A DNA stretch of 64,000 bases, taken from assembly GCA_020746105.1 (NCBI GenBank), contig CM036624.1, forward strand, positions 27,116,084-27,180,083, in the 5' to 3' direction. The stretch is from Trogon surrucura (Eukaryota > Chordata > Aves > Trogoniformes > Trogonidae). The notes under the pieces were generated by a model. That model ran no database searches, had not been told where the DNA came from, and saw only the letters and a list, made by a program, of their open reading frames with translations. Positions 1 through 11,700 of the stretch are shown here, in pieces. A program made the translations under genes and the position numbers. Position 1 is the first letter of the stretch. Every line of letters starts with the position of its first letter.

Positions 1-3000
1 TTTTTTTTGCATGTTCCTCTCTATGCCTACTAAATTGTCCCAAAAGGATCTGTGTGATTTTCTCACTGGTCTTAGGCTAGAATTTAAGGTGTTAGCATCC
101 TGAAAAATCATTAGAATCCTGGGACCCTCCAGCTGATGTATTGCCTCTCTTCTCCTGTCCTGCTCTGCTTCAGTGATAGCTGGAAAAGGCACTCAGGATA
201 AATTGCTCGTAATAAAGCAGAGATAGCTGACAAGTCTTGCCCTGTCCTGGATAAAGTCTCAAGCTCCTACAACAGATACCCTTCCTAGGCTTAGAATAAC
301 CCACTTTGGGTCCCTCTGCACACATTGTTAGAGCTTATGGGGAGTGTATGGAGAAATGCAAATTCCACAGTGATGACAAGATGTAAAGGTAGAGAGGATT
401 TTTAAATGCAGGTTGGCTTAGTTCTTTCTTTGAAAACATTTAATGCAGCTGATAAGAAGGCTTATGGATATATTTTATTATTTAAATCTACATAAATAGC
501 AAAGCAATTTATAATAATGCATTACAAATCCCCAGAGTTCCCACCTACATTCCAGCTCTCACAGTTCTGCCCATTTTCTAACTGCCTGGGGAAAAGCAAG
601 TCTTGCTATATCAGTAATCTGACAATAGAAAAGTAACATCACTGTTTCTGACAACAGAAGCAGATTATCCTTGACAAACCTGAATTATCATATCGTTAAA
701 ATGCCAGAACAAGTTTTCACCAGCTTAATTCATTAGCTAGTGTAAGTGCTAAGGAAGGTAGCTCAATTGCACCTTTCCTATGTGTTGTTTACATTGCAGT
801 GTAAGCTCCTCCTATGGAAACCACTGCATGCATTGACAAGGATATACTAAGAAACTAATTCTGGAACCACTATGCTAAAAATGCTAGAAGTCCAGTATGC
901 ATCAAATACTGATTTGTTGACATCTCTGGAAATATTTTGCCTTATTGCACTCATATGTCCATGATGATTTCCTTCTAAGTTCAGAGGACTAAATATAAAT
1001 ATGTAGGTCGATATCTACCTATTTATGAGACCCATTCAATGCTACAAGAACATTGTTAATTGCCTTGGTGTGCTCAGTGGTAATGCAGGTTACTACAGAT
1101 GTATTCTAACTTAAAAGCAGTTGTAAATGCCACAAAAGTTAAGCCAGAGACAATTTATGGCACCACTGTTTATAGTTTAAAGTGCTGCAGTGAATTCCTA
1201 GGAAGAATATGTTAAAATTGTCGGTTAATATATTACTCTCTTACTTTTCAGATTTTTTTTTGTTGAGATGAATTGTCTCTGCCTTTGAGAAATCTTTGGA
1301 AAAGGCTAATCACTTCTCAGAGTGAAAACATAGAATTTTTGTATATGAATACTGTACTGTAAACAAATAATTTTCAGTATGTTCAAAACCTTTTTTTTAA
1401 TTGCTCACTAGTGACCATTACTAAAAATTTGTTATTTAACTTTTCCAGTAATGCAAGTGGAGGTGGAAAGCCTTATAATTTGGATTCTTAGAGATTCCTT
1501 GTACAGAAGGCATGCATTGGACCCAGGTCTGATTTTCAGATGACTCAGTGGAAGCTAATGCAAATAGATAATACTTAAAAGAGTTCTGCAGTTGCTTAAA
1601 TTGTTTTCTGGAGTTGAACTTGGTGCCATTAAGCCTCAGGATGAGGAGAGAAAGAAACTTTTTCTCCCTGAATACCAGATCAGGAGAAGGGAAGACTTAC
1701 CGTAATATTCCCATTCTACATGTACAAAAATTAAATCCAGAACTTATTCCCGTATCATGTATCTTCGTGGAAATATGTTTTCCAGACCTACAGGTAAACT
1801 GTTGCTGCTGCTGTTTGAGATATCTGCTAGAGGATACATTCATCAAGATAAATGGATCGTTATGTTCCTAGAGGTGCTCAGTTCTGTGTATCTGACCATC
1901 TGTTTTCTGATAAATGTTCTTGCTCATATTTGTGGGCAGGTTATTTTATTTATGCTTTTAAGCTTTGCTTCATTTTGTTCCATTTTTTTTTTTTTAAATG
2001 CATTTAAATAAGCATCATAACAAATTACCACAAACTAAAAATGGAAAGCAACTTCGGTAGTCTTTTTTTTTTTAAATTATTTGAAAGTTTTCAGTTGCTT
2101 AGCTCTTCAGGTTTTGTTTGTTTGTGTGTTTGTTTTTATCTCTCACATTTTTGGTGGTAAAGGAGGTATGGTATGACTTTTCCAGAGCGGTCCAGGAACA
2201 CACTCCCTGAGGTTATGTCTCACTGTTAAGGGCTTTAACTCTGAAAATCCCATAAAGTTCTTGCTCGCTAAAGCCAGTTAGAAGTAAACAGAAGCATGGA
2301 GCAACCACTAAGCACAATAGTCACAAGGATGGCACAGAAGTAAACATAGAGGGGATAAGACCACCCAACTTTTCATGATGGATAGAAGGGAGAGGAGTCT
2401 TGACATCTTTTGCTGGCAGAACACAGGGCCCCAGGAAGACAGAAGCTGCAAGTTATTGCTGTTTGCTACATGAATGAACTATGTTTTGCACAAGGAGGTT
2501 AAGAATGATGTATTATGGCCATTGATTGGACTCATGAATGATTTCTTTTTATGGCAGTGTAAGTACAAAAGAACAAAACCAAAAAGGTCAATATATGAAA
2601 TTAACTTTTCTGTACTTAAGATTGCAATGGAATCATATACCGTGCAAAAGGAAGCCGTCAGGAACCACAACACACAAGTAGTGAAATACTTATAATATGT
2701 TCATTAGTTGATAGGAATCTCTACATGAATATTAAGAAAATATCTTTCTTGGTAGATTACATTACATTTGTTAGTTCATTGCTAAAAAAAATCTGTTCTA
2801 CTTGTGCTAATTAAGATTGGATAAAACATTCCATTTGTTTCTTAAGAAGATAAACATAATTCATAGGTAAATCAATCTTCTGTGAGAACTCTAATATTTA
2901 TGAGTTGTTCAAAATTTACAATTTGAGAATGTCCTCTAATATCCTTTTTAAAAAGAACATTTCAGCAAACATTCCTGTGAGAATAATAATCCAAAAGAAC

Positions 3001-4591
3001 ATTTTCAAAAAGTAAACACAAAAGGAGTAATCATAGCAAAGTCAAGTTCTCCGTGAGCATATTGTCAGTACTTACCAAACAAACAAACAAACTCACTTAC
3101 CATCATTGCCATTATTATTGTAACAAATATTTATGGAACTTTTCTGAGGTACTCTTCCAGGACAATGTCTGCAATTTATCCCACCTAAGTATGGGAAACT
3201 TCTGAAAAATTAAATAAATCAGGATCTGCTGTTTCTTTTGCTTTGGAACCAAATTCTACAAAAATTTAAAACCTTCCAATTTTTGGAAGAGATTTTTTTG
3301 TAAATTCTTTTGAGAGCATTTTGAACTTCAATGTTGAGAAATGCCTTGAAAAGATAATGGTATTTCTTCAGTAAGATTCCATGCAAGGACCAATATTTGA
3401 AAACTGGCATTCTTGTCTTGTCACCCAGACTTTTCAGGAAAACATTGGTAGTATCCAAAACAATAACTAAATATGAATGTCTAAACCCAGGCTCACCAGG
3501 ATTAAGTGCTGTATTGTGAAGCACATGCAAAGAGAGGCAGTAGTTAAGGGAAAGTTTTATCTCTGAATTTCTGGGTGTTCAGTTCTGCAATCTAAAGCAT
3601 GTTATTTGAAAACTCATTTAATTTCTTTCAGTGGAGAATGGCTGCACATATATTTTCTGCAATGCATTCCTTTCTCTGGGCTTAAAATCTTGATTTATCT
3701 AATATACTTGATTGAATGAGTCATGTGCACTGGAACCTCTTTCCTTTTTACTTCCCAGTCTCCAATTCATATAATGTCTTCTTGTATTTAATTATAATTA
3801 AAGCAAGCATAAATTAACAAAAACATGCAACTTACGTGTAGACATGTTCAATTTTAATTTTTGTCTTTGTTTCAATAGAAAGATTGTCATAGATAGAGTA
3901 GTTATTGACTTTGACTGCTCTACATGTTCTGTGCCTGATAATAATCATGAGTTTGCACCTGAGAAATCCCTTTCCCTGGAGAAAAAGTTTAGTTGTGTGT
4001 GTGAGAGAGGTAAAGAGATTTTGGTTACACACTGTAATCTAATATCAGGTATTCAATGAGGATAAAACGCTATGTGTTCATGGGAATACAGTTGAAAAAT
4101 ATAGTTTACTCTAGTGGCAGATTGCCAAGTACTAAGAAGATGGTGTACTTGCTCCTGCTTTCCTTCGTCTCCTAGCATTGTAGTGGTATTGTTTACTGGT
4201 GATGTAAAATGCTTCTGCAAATCACAAAGTATTTTTTTCTTTTGGAGCTTTTTATTACAATGCTATAGTAGTGCTATGAAAACAGTAGGCACATGAGTCA
4301 ATTGTTACACAAGAGTTTGGGGTTTGTTCTTAGAACACAGCAGCTTGAGCATGGGCTCAGACATCTTGACCAGTGTTCACAGACCTCAGCACCACCAAGT
4401 AGATCGAGAGTATTTTTCTACTTTCCCTTGCGTCTGAATCATATAAGCTTAGTCCTCCCTAAGATATTTTAGATAATTCTAATTTTAAACTCGGTAAACC
4501 AGTTGTATTCCTGGTTCATATAGTTTGCATTGCATATGGTCCTGAACCTCCAAGTAAACCTTCAGAGACTAGCGATTGCTGTTCCTTGTAG
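1..4591. other. AT-rich non-coding stretch, no gene seen
   Basis: No reading frame here resembles a known protein, and the open frames are short (115 codons at most) and compositionally ordinary. I see only low-complexity pieces: T runs near 1252 and 1987, a TTTG-rich tract near 2115-2140, and a short CAAA repeat near 3076-3091. There is no CR1 tail, LTR end or tRNA-like fold that I can defend. It most likely represents intergenic or deep intronic DNA. Confidence 0.6.
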
Positions 4592-4597
4592 GTCAAC
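4592..4597. repeat. Target-site duplication, left copy (gtcaac)
   Basis: The hexamer gtcaac immediately precedes the LTR edge at 4598 and is repeated exactly at 5000-5005. A 6-bp duplication is the length made by alpharetroviral and some other ERV integrases, so it both sets the element boundary and supports the family call. Confidence 0.85.
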
Positions 4598-4999
4598 TGA
4601 AGAGGGGTCCCTTCGGAGAGCCGGCCAAGTCAACGACCATCACACCAATATGGCTACAGATCGTCCTCCCTTTATTGCCCCGGACAGCTCAATATATACA
4701 GTTCAGCAGTGTCCCCGCGCCTGCCCCTTAACAGAGTTGGTCAGTTACAGGTTTACACGCGCCAGTGTTTTATTGGGTAGTGCCATTCCACTATGCAAGC
4801 GGCTCTCGCCCCCCCTTCTCCCCCCGGGCCCAGCACCTCCAGCCAAGCATCTCACAAAGCTCTCACAAAACAGATAAAACCTCCTCCTCCCCGTGTTCCA
4901 AGGCAGCTTCAAGGACAGAGCCTTTGTTTAGGCCTAAGGTGGGTTGTCCACGTTTTTAAAGTTATACCGCGCCTCTGCTCCACAAGAAATTCCTCTACA
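4598..4999 (-). mobile_element. Solo LTR of an alpharetrovirus-like (ERVK-type) endogenous retrovirus
   Basis: This 402-bp element is bounded on the minus strand by TGTAGAGG at its start and CCTCTTCA at its end, an inverted repeat matching at 7 of 8 positions. Identical gtcaac hexamers flank it. Read on the minus strand, a TATA-like box (4691-4700) is followed after about 14 bases by AATAAA (4671-4676). A CCATATTGGTGTG motif (4641-4653) lies further downstream. In alpharetroviruses the poly(A) signal likewise sits just after the TATA box, and an ATTGGTGTG motif lies in the R/U5 part, so the family call combines what is seen with known architecture. The element is GC-rich and keeps about sixteen CpGs, unlike the surrounding AT-rich DNA, which suggests a young insertion. 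No primer-binding site or gag/pol/env sequence adjoins it, so it is a solo LTR left by recombination between two LTRs. The exact family name is uncertain. Confidence 0.82.
4670..4700 (-). promoter_or_regulatory. LTR core promoter and poly(A) signal
   Basis: On the minus strand a TATATATT box at about 4691-4698 is followed by AATAAAG at 4670-4676. Transcription would start a short distance below 4676 and run toward lower coordinates, into the 5' flank of this window. The tight TATA-then-AATAAA order is typical of alpharetroviral LTRs. Activity is not shown by the sequence. Confidence 0.6.
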
Positions 5000-5005
5000 G
5001 TCAAC
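5000..5005. repeat. Target-site duplication, right copy (gtcaac)
   Basis: This is the exact match of the hexamer at 4592-4597. It abuts the terminal CCTCTACA (plus-strand reading) of the solo LTR and fixes the right edge at 4999. Confidence 0.85.
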
Positions 5006-6287
5006 AAGGCTCAAGAGTCTTAATTTTCAAGTAAAAATGATAAAGAGAAGTATGTTCTAAACCTCGGAAGATTATTGAATAGAAGTGAACCACCAAAAAG
5101 AAAAAGAGAAATAGCACAGCTTTTAAAGTTTACTGAAGATAGGGCAAAAGCTCTCTGGAACGAAAGCAGTTCCACAAAGCAGCAGACTTAACCTCAATGG
5201 ACTTAAGTGTGAGATTATACTAACTATGTTCTTTTCATATCATTGGGAGATTCCTTCATAAATCTGGTATGACCATTCTTTCCATGATGTGGAAAGTGCA
5301 GGTCTTCAGAAAACTGTTTTATAAAGCTGAGGTTTCCCCTAGTCCACTACCCCTGAGAGTTCCTGATTTCCTTTAGTCTGAGCCTGAATCATACTGGGCT
5401 ACAGGGACTCATTAATTTGAGCTCTAATAAAGAATAGTCCAATGTTTAAACTGAATCAACCTAAGTTAAATACATGGCACACTGATCTTTTGGTGATCAT
5501 CACCTATGGAGAACACCACGCTCAGTCCACAGTTTCACTCTCTTGCCACAACTTCCCCCCGCTACATTTTAGTAATCTCAGGCATAGGCACAGACAAATC
5601 TGCTTTTTACCTCTTATTCCCATGACAGGGCAAATATATTGCTTACTCCTATCAATGTGATTGCCTCAGAACAGAGAAGGGCTTGCATGTTCATAAATTG
5701 AGGATGCAAAGAAGCGTTTGCAAAAGTTTGCTCATGTGTCTCATTCTCAAACCTGTTATTGGTGTTAACTAAGACTATTGTCAGTACATATTTCTAGTTA
5801 CAATTTCATAATGATTTAACATATTTTAATTTTGGTTTTAATTAATAGGTTTCTTCATGAAACTTAAAATGTTCTATATATGCTCAAACATTTCTTCAAT
5901 TCGGTCATGATACAAAAAATAAATTCATTACAATTTTTCAAAGTCAAAACAAAGTACTTTAAAAAGCGATTCTTTAACCACATTATGCAGATTAATTATC
6001 GGTATATAGTGAAAACACTTTGTTTTGTGAATGGAAACTCAACTAGGATGCATGGCTAACTGAGTTAAATAGAAACTAAATAACCCTTTAGTGCAACACC
6101 TAGCCAGAGAAAACACAATCTTCTTCAAAGAGGGTGTCACAGATATATATAAAGTTAAGTATGCAGTCTCAGAATATGGAAAATGAGTGTAAGAGAAAAT
6201 CACGAGTAATTTTTCACATTTCAGAAAGCCAAATACTTCTTTCTGATGAATTATAAGATACTGAGAACACTGAAGCAAGATTCCCTG
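5006..6287. other. Unassigned AT-rich non-coding stretch
   Basis: I see no gene and no recognisable repeat here. Base composition drops back to the AT-rich background straight after the CpG-rich LTR, which supports the LTR boundary. Confidence 0.5.
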
Positions 6288-6875
6288 TGTGGTAGCAGCA
6301 TCCATCCTGACAACAGGCCTTCCCAAAGACCTGACCGGGATGGCCATTAAGGCCTGATGACTTTGTTTACTGTGCCTGCTGTGCTCTGATTAGAAGTTGA
6401 TTAACTGATCAGAAGTTGACCACAGGCCATAGTCGACTCAGGTGTAAATGGGGCCCAGCAGGAGAGCCAAGCTGAGCTGGTCCTCCTCGGAGTGGTGGGG
6501 CTGCAGTCAGGGGTCCTCCCCTGGGTCTGGGACACTGCCCAAGGAAACTTCCCAGGAGTAAGAGCCCTCATGCCATCTGGTGAGTGATGCTTCTGGATAC
6601 ATCCTTGCATGAGCCCCTATGGGTGAGTGATTCCCCATTTCTGAGTACCCTTGAGGGAGACATTTTTCACCTCTTTTATGAGTGAGTGTGTGTGCATTTT
6701 TGATCTAAAAGGAATAGTCATGAATTCCTAAACTAAATTGTGCATCAATATATTCCCAACTAGCAGCTGAATCTGCAGTATGCTTTGTCTGTTGGAATGT
6801 GTGGTGGGTTTCTGGTTGGAATAAATCTTGAATTTTAGTAGTTGTCCTGTCTGTTTTGTCAGTGTCTCCTTGACA
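6288..6875 (+). mobile_element. Possible degenerate LTR, unclassified
   Basis: A block that is more GC-rich than its flanks at about 6290-6620 is followed by a T-rich part with a TGGAATAAATC poly(A)-type signal (AATAAA at 6820-6825). About 50 bases later it reaches a GACA end (to 6875). Placing the start at 6288 (TGTGG) gives near-matching 5-bp flanks, ccctg at 6283-6287 and ccttg at 6876-6880. The terminal inverted repeat is weak and I do not recognise the family, so this could equally be an old transcribed exon end or unique sequence. The edges are provisional. Confidence 0.3.
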
Positions 6876-8380
6876 CCTTGGATAATTTCTGTGCTTGCTA
6901 ATGTAATGTTTGCCTTATACCTGAAAAAAACATGGATTTCCTGAATTCTAGTAATTAAAAAGGAAAAACAACTTCAAAAAATATTTCATAAGACTAGGAG
7001 AAACAAATAACTGTAGTGGGTTTTTTTTGTTATTCTTCAAAACGAAGAGTGACTCTTCTCTCATTATTGCAGCATACATCTTTTCCATCAACTGGAAAAA
7101 AACTGATTTTATTTATCCTTGCTTTTCCCCTTGCTTTCAAAGACATGTTCCACTATTTTGCTGAGAATTAACTGTCTAAATCAATTAGTTAATATCCGTA
7201 GAGATTGTTAATACTTTCAAGGTAGAGTTAGGTCCTTATTCTTGGCATAAATTTTACATAAAAAAAAAAAGTTTGAGAGTTCTGTTTTAAAGCACTTACA
7301 AGTTTTTACAGACCTTTTATTGCTGTTGTTTAACAAATAGAGACATTTCAGAGAAATCAACTCTGTTATTACTATAGAGCTGGATTAAGTGCAGGATAGA
7401 ACTACAAAATTGGCCTCAAGTATTCAGCTGCTGAGGAGGAGTGCCAAAAAAGATGTGCTGATGGAAAATGTGAAAGCAGCTGCACTGGATGAGAAAGTGC
7501 CTTAAGATCTGAAGACAGAAGTAATGAAAAAAAAAAAAGTTTAGTCATGTAAATAGCTGAGGTGATGATTGAAAATTAGTCTGATGAGCAACTCTGGTAC
7601 CAGACATCCAGCTGAGATACTCTGAGGAGCACAATATCAGTCTAACCTTCAGAAGGTTGCAGTGGAAATCTTCCTCTTATGGAGGCAACAAAATTTTTGC
7701 AATGAGACCATTTAACAACTTGGTAGTCTTCCCAAATCTGGCATTGGCTTGTAGTATCACTATTTAACTCAGTAAAATATTTCAATGAGCTGAACAACAA
7801 TTAAGTTGTGACCTAAGATATAATTTCTCATGTGGTGAATGGGGGACTATAATCCAACTGTGAAACTTCAATGTTAATAACTCTAATAGGGACGCAGTAT
7901 TTCTAGCCTTCTTTATTCAAGCTGCAGAAGCAGAAAATTGAAGGAATAGAAGTGTGTTTGCTCTGGAAAGGACTCATATTGGCATTTATAAATCTGTAAT
8001 ATCAAATTTAGTCTGTCCTTAGTTTGGCAAGACTCACTGGAGTAAGTTAGCTTTAGGAAAATGAAAGACTTAAAGTATAATTAATGCATTAAAATCACCC
8101 AAAATTAGTCATTGACGTGCAAGTATGTTTTATAGTTTGGTTTGTATTTCTATACAAATTGAAGTACACATTTGTTTAGAACGTCTGTAAGAAAAGCTAG
8201 ACACAGCTTGTGTTCCAATTCATCCTTAAAAAAAAAAAAAAGACGTGCATAGAATTATTACCGAATATTTTTGTGCTGCTCTTTGTGCAGAGAGAACACA
8301 CATGCTTGGAACTGCTCACTTCCAGATCAGGAAAACAATACTGTGTGTGCAGTACTAAGACCACAGAGGCAACTAAATCT
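6876..8380. other. Unassigned AT-rich non-coding stretch
   Basis: I see no protein-like frame. A-runs occur near 7260-7270, 7528-7539 and 8227-8241; the last lies about 150 bases upstream of the LINE fragment. The stretch at about 7380-7680 has slightly codon-like composition but is broken by stops in all frames. It might be further, unrecognised LINE remnant. Confidence 0.4.
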
Positions 8381-8385
8381 AATAA

Positions 8386-8725
8386 AACAGTAGTAATGGG
8401 GGACTTCAACTGTCAGCATATAAACTGGTCATATGTCATATTGGGACGAGGTTTAGGAAGCAATTTCTTGACATTTTAAGCAATTGTTTCTTGGAACAAC
8501 TCGTTCTAGAGCACACAAGGGGAGAGGTTATGGCCCTAAGTAACACACGGAGAGTTATTTCAAGAACTATAACTGAGACACTAAGTAATAGTGCCCAAAA
8601 CACAATTACATTCAGATCCTTGTGGGAGGGACTGTGCAATAACCTGACATTGAATTTTAGAATGGGGAAAAAGTACGAAGGAAATCACTATAGAAAAAAT
8701 TTCCAAAATCCACTCCCCACTAAAA
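8386..8725 (+). pseudogene. Decayed endonuclease-end fragment of an old CR1/L3-type LINE
   Basis: Plus-strand translation gives VVMGDFNCQHINW near 8388-8430, which fits the conserved GDFN block of the apurinic-type endonuclease domain of CR1/L3 ORF2. After a frame change near 8480-8491 it continues with FLEQLVLEHTRGE and a serine-asparagine-threonine (SNT) stretch. Then comes NTITF, where related LINEs have a DHN(T/A)I-type histidine motif; here the aspartate-histidine pair reads alanine-glutamine. Finally there is a leucine-asparagine-phenylalanine-arginine (LNFR) block near 8650-8665. The order of blocks matches the end of the endonuclease and the linker before the reverse transcriptase. 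The frameshift, loss of the catalytic histidine and general drift mark it as dead and old. No reverse-transcriptase part follows. The family name is from recognition only. Confidence 0.68.
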
Positions 8726-11700
8726 TAAAAGGCACGCTAGAAAATTGTGACCCTGGAATCTGCAGCATGGCAACTACTTACCCACTTTGCCTTTTGGGTC
8801 TCTGGAGACACGTGGCCTTAAATGGAATTGGAAGTGGGAAGAACTGGTACTGTTAGAATGAAAGTCTCCTCTATGGCTGTGGTATCAAAGATGATATTTC
8901 TTAAGTGTTGACATAGCTACATCCATTTTTAATTGTGGAACAGGACTATTCATAGATCTTTGTCCAAAATGCAAAACCACTGCTCGTTAGTAATTAATAA
9001 TAGATGTAGACCTGCACAATTGAGTTTTACAGAGCATGCTTTTTTTTTTGTCTTCATATTAACAGAAAGTGAGATTTTTGAGAGCCCTCGTGAGAGTTGA
9101 ACTAAGTTTTCAGAGAAGATGTGAAGTTTTGTTGTTTATTTCAGTGGGAGCAGATTTAGGACAGTTTAGGATAGTTTTTAGAATTGCATGTAAAACATTT
9201 TTAAGGGTTTTATTTGGATTGTAGTTCTTGAAACCAACGAACTTAAGATTTTTTGTGAAGGCTATCATTACAACTGGACATCTTTTTATAATTGACCAGA
9301 CTTAAAAATAGTCAGATAATGACAGGAAGAGGTAGAGATGATGTGATTGGGGAGTTTTGATTAGTTACTTTTTGATGAAAATAAGACTGCTTGTTTTATG
9401 ATGACTAATGCGTATCATGTGTTTCTAGTTTTATGTCTCCAACACAATTCATTTGCATTCAGAAAACAGAAGGCTTTTTAAACCTTTTTGTGAGATAAGA
9501 AAATGAGCAGGATTATAACTAAAGGAAACCAACAGAACTCTTTTCCTTTTCTGGATTTTTTTTTTTCCCTGACAATTCCCATGACCCACATTTTCTGTCT
9601 TATATTTGTGTTGTATTATTCGCTGATTCCTAATAGCTTACATCCTTCCCTTAAGAGCTTGTAGCCTGGTACCTTCATTTTGGTTTCCAGTTAAAGGTTT
9701 AGTATCCAAATCCTAGTATGGGTCATTCTCTCTCTTTTTTATATTTTCGTCCATTCTTTCTCTAGCCTATGGCATTTTTAATAAATATACCCTTGAATGA
9801 TGAGTGCTTCTGCAGCATAAAAGAAGCCGCTTTCAAGGTAATGCTTTTATGGCTTTCTTGTTAAGAACTTCCTTTTGTGATCTCTCTTGTCAACTAAAGA
9901 AATAATTTTGACCACAAATGGTAGTGCTAAATTTGTGGGGGTAAGTAACAGGTTACAGATTCTATTGACTTGATGTAGCAGATTATTAGTTACTTGCTAG
10001 CATCTGAGAGCTCAAAAATATTTCCATCAGAACAATTCTCCTCTTCACAGCTGCTCAAACACAAAACAAAACAAACCTATAGGATTGGATTGTGAATAGA
10101 CAGCAGGAAAGTGAGCTCATGGCTCTGCTAACGTTTATGAATGTTATTCTCCTGCGTTTCATCATAATGTAGCTAATCTCTACCATACCTCTTTGAAATA
10201 CCTAGGGTATATGCTCTATGAAAAGGAAGAAATGTATAATAAGAGGTAGAACAAATGCAGGGAAAACTATCTTCCTGTGTCTCAAGGTACACATTTCTTG
10301 ACTTGAGCAATTCATAACTAGTGATAGGTGATGATTACTTATTGGGAATGTTGGAAAGTTGCTCCAGATCCTGTATTAATATTTCCTCCACCAGCTGAGA
10401 GGACAGCTAAACTCCACTCAAGAAAAGATTGCATCAAGTATTCACATTTAATCCTAAATAAAAGTCTTTTGGGGAAACATATTTGCAAACTAATTATTTT
10501 TCCTGGGTCAGAAAAAGTAGAAGACCTGCTGTTTGGACATCAAAAGCTACAGCAAATATGACTCAGAGCAAACAAAAATATATCCTTTATATACATGTAA
10601 AGTCACAAGTATGACTTTCACATTCATAAATACTGAATTAATGACACCTTAGATTTACCTGTGCGTCATATGTTTACAACTATAAAACACCATGAAATTG
10701 GCCTATTAATCATTTTTATTTGCTATGTTTTTCTTGAAATTACATACAAGGAAATTGGTTGCAATTTTAATATTGCAAAACCACAGTGTTTGACTATATA
10801 TATATATTTATTTTTCCATATTTCAGTCAGCACATACATCGTTTAATAAATCAAGTGTATCTATTAGGCTAAGGGTTTAAACACTTGTTTCATGAAGGAC
10901 CATTAAATATACAAATCAGGCTTGCATATACAGGTCTAGAACATATAAAATTAAGTATGATATATTTTAAAGGCAATGCAATTGCACAGAATACTTTATA
11001 TAAATACAATTTTTCTTTTCTTGAATTGAAATATTTTACAACACAACTTATTATTCCAAGGATGTGCTCTGAGAAACCAATGAGCACGTGGGCAACTAGA
11101 AAAAAACTTTGGAACAACTGAACTGTATTCTTAATATGTAGACTACATAAGTAACATTTTTCAGGATCATGACTTCAGGTACAAGAGAGCTGGATCTACT
11201 GAAGCTAATTGAAGGTGCTTTCTTCTACCTGTCTATACAGAATCAATATAGTGTGTATTTAAGGTTAAATGAGTGATCACTTGAAGTCAACAGCAGTTCA
11301 TTTGTGTAAAAATGCTGCATAGACTCAACTTCATAAAAATTGTATAGCACAAGAGCGACTTAAAGTGCTGCCTGTAGACAAATTGTTCATGTTTTCATAT
11401 CTTAAACCAATGAAATTTCAAATACTTATGTTTAAGAGGTTTGTGTTAGGTGGCTTCATCAGGAAAAGATACTGGTGACCAGGAGGACAAGTAGGTGAAA
11501 CATTGGTGTCTGAGGAAGAGCTGTTTAAGGACAACAGAGGACATAGTCAGGCAAGGAGATTGTAGATTTAAGTAGGAGGAAGATTTATGAGGACTGCAAA
11601 ACATAGAATGATATTGAAATACAGACTGCAGCTCGTTTGAAAATTATGTGTCGGGGAAATTGGAAAAGAGTCAAAGATAAGAGAGTTGATGGCATCAGGA

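Noticed and set aside
4530..5023. Overlapping open frames of 64-115 codons on the plus strand
   Set aside because: They run through the CpG-rich solo LTR in antisense and have no protein-like character; the high GC lowers stop-codon frequency.
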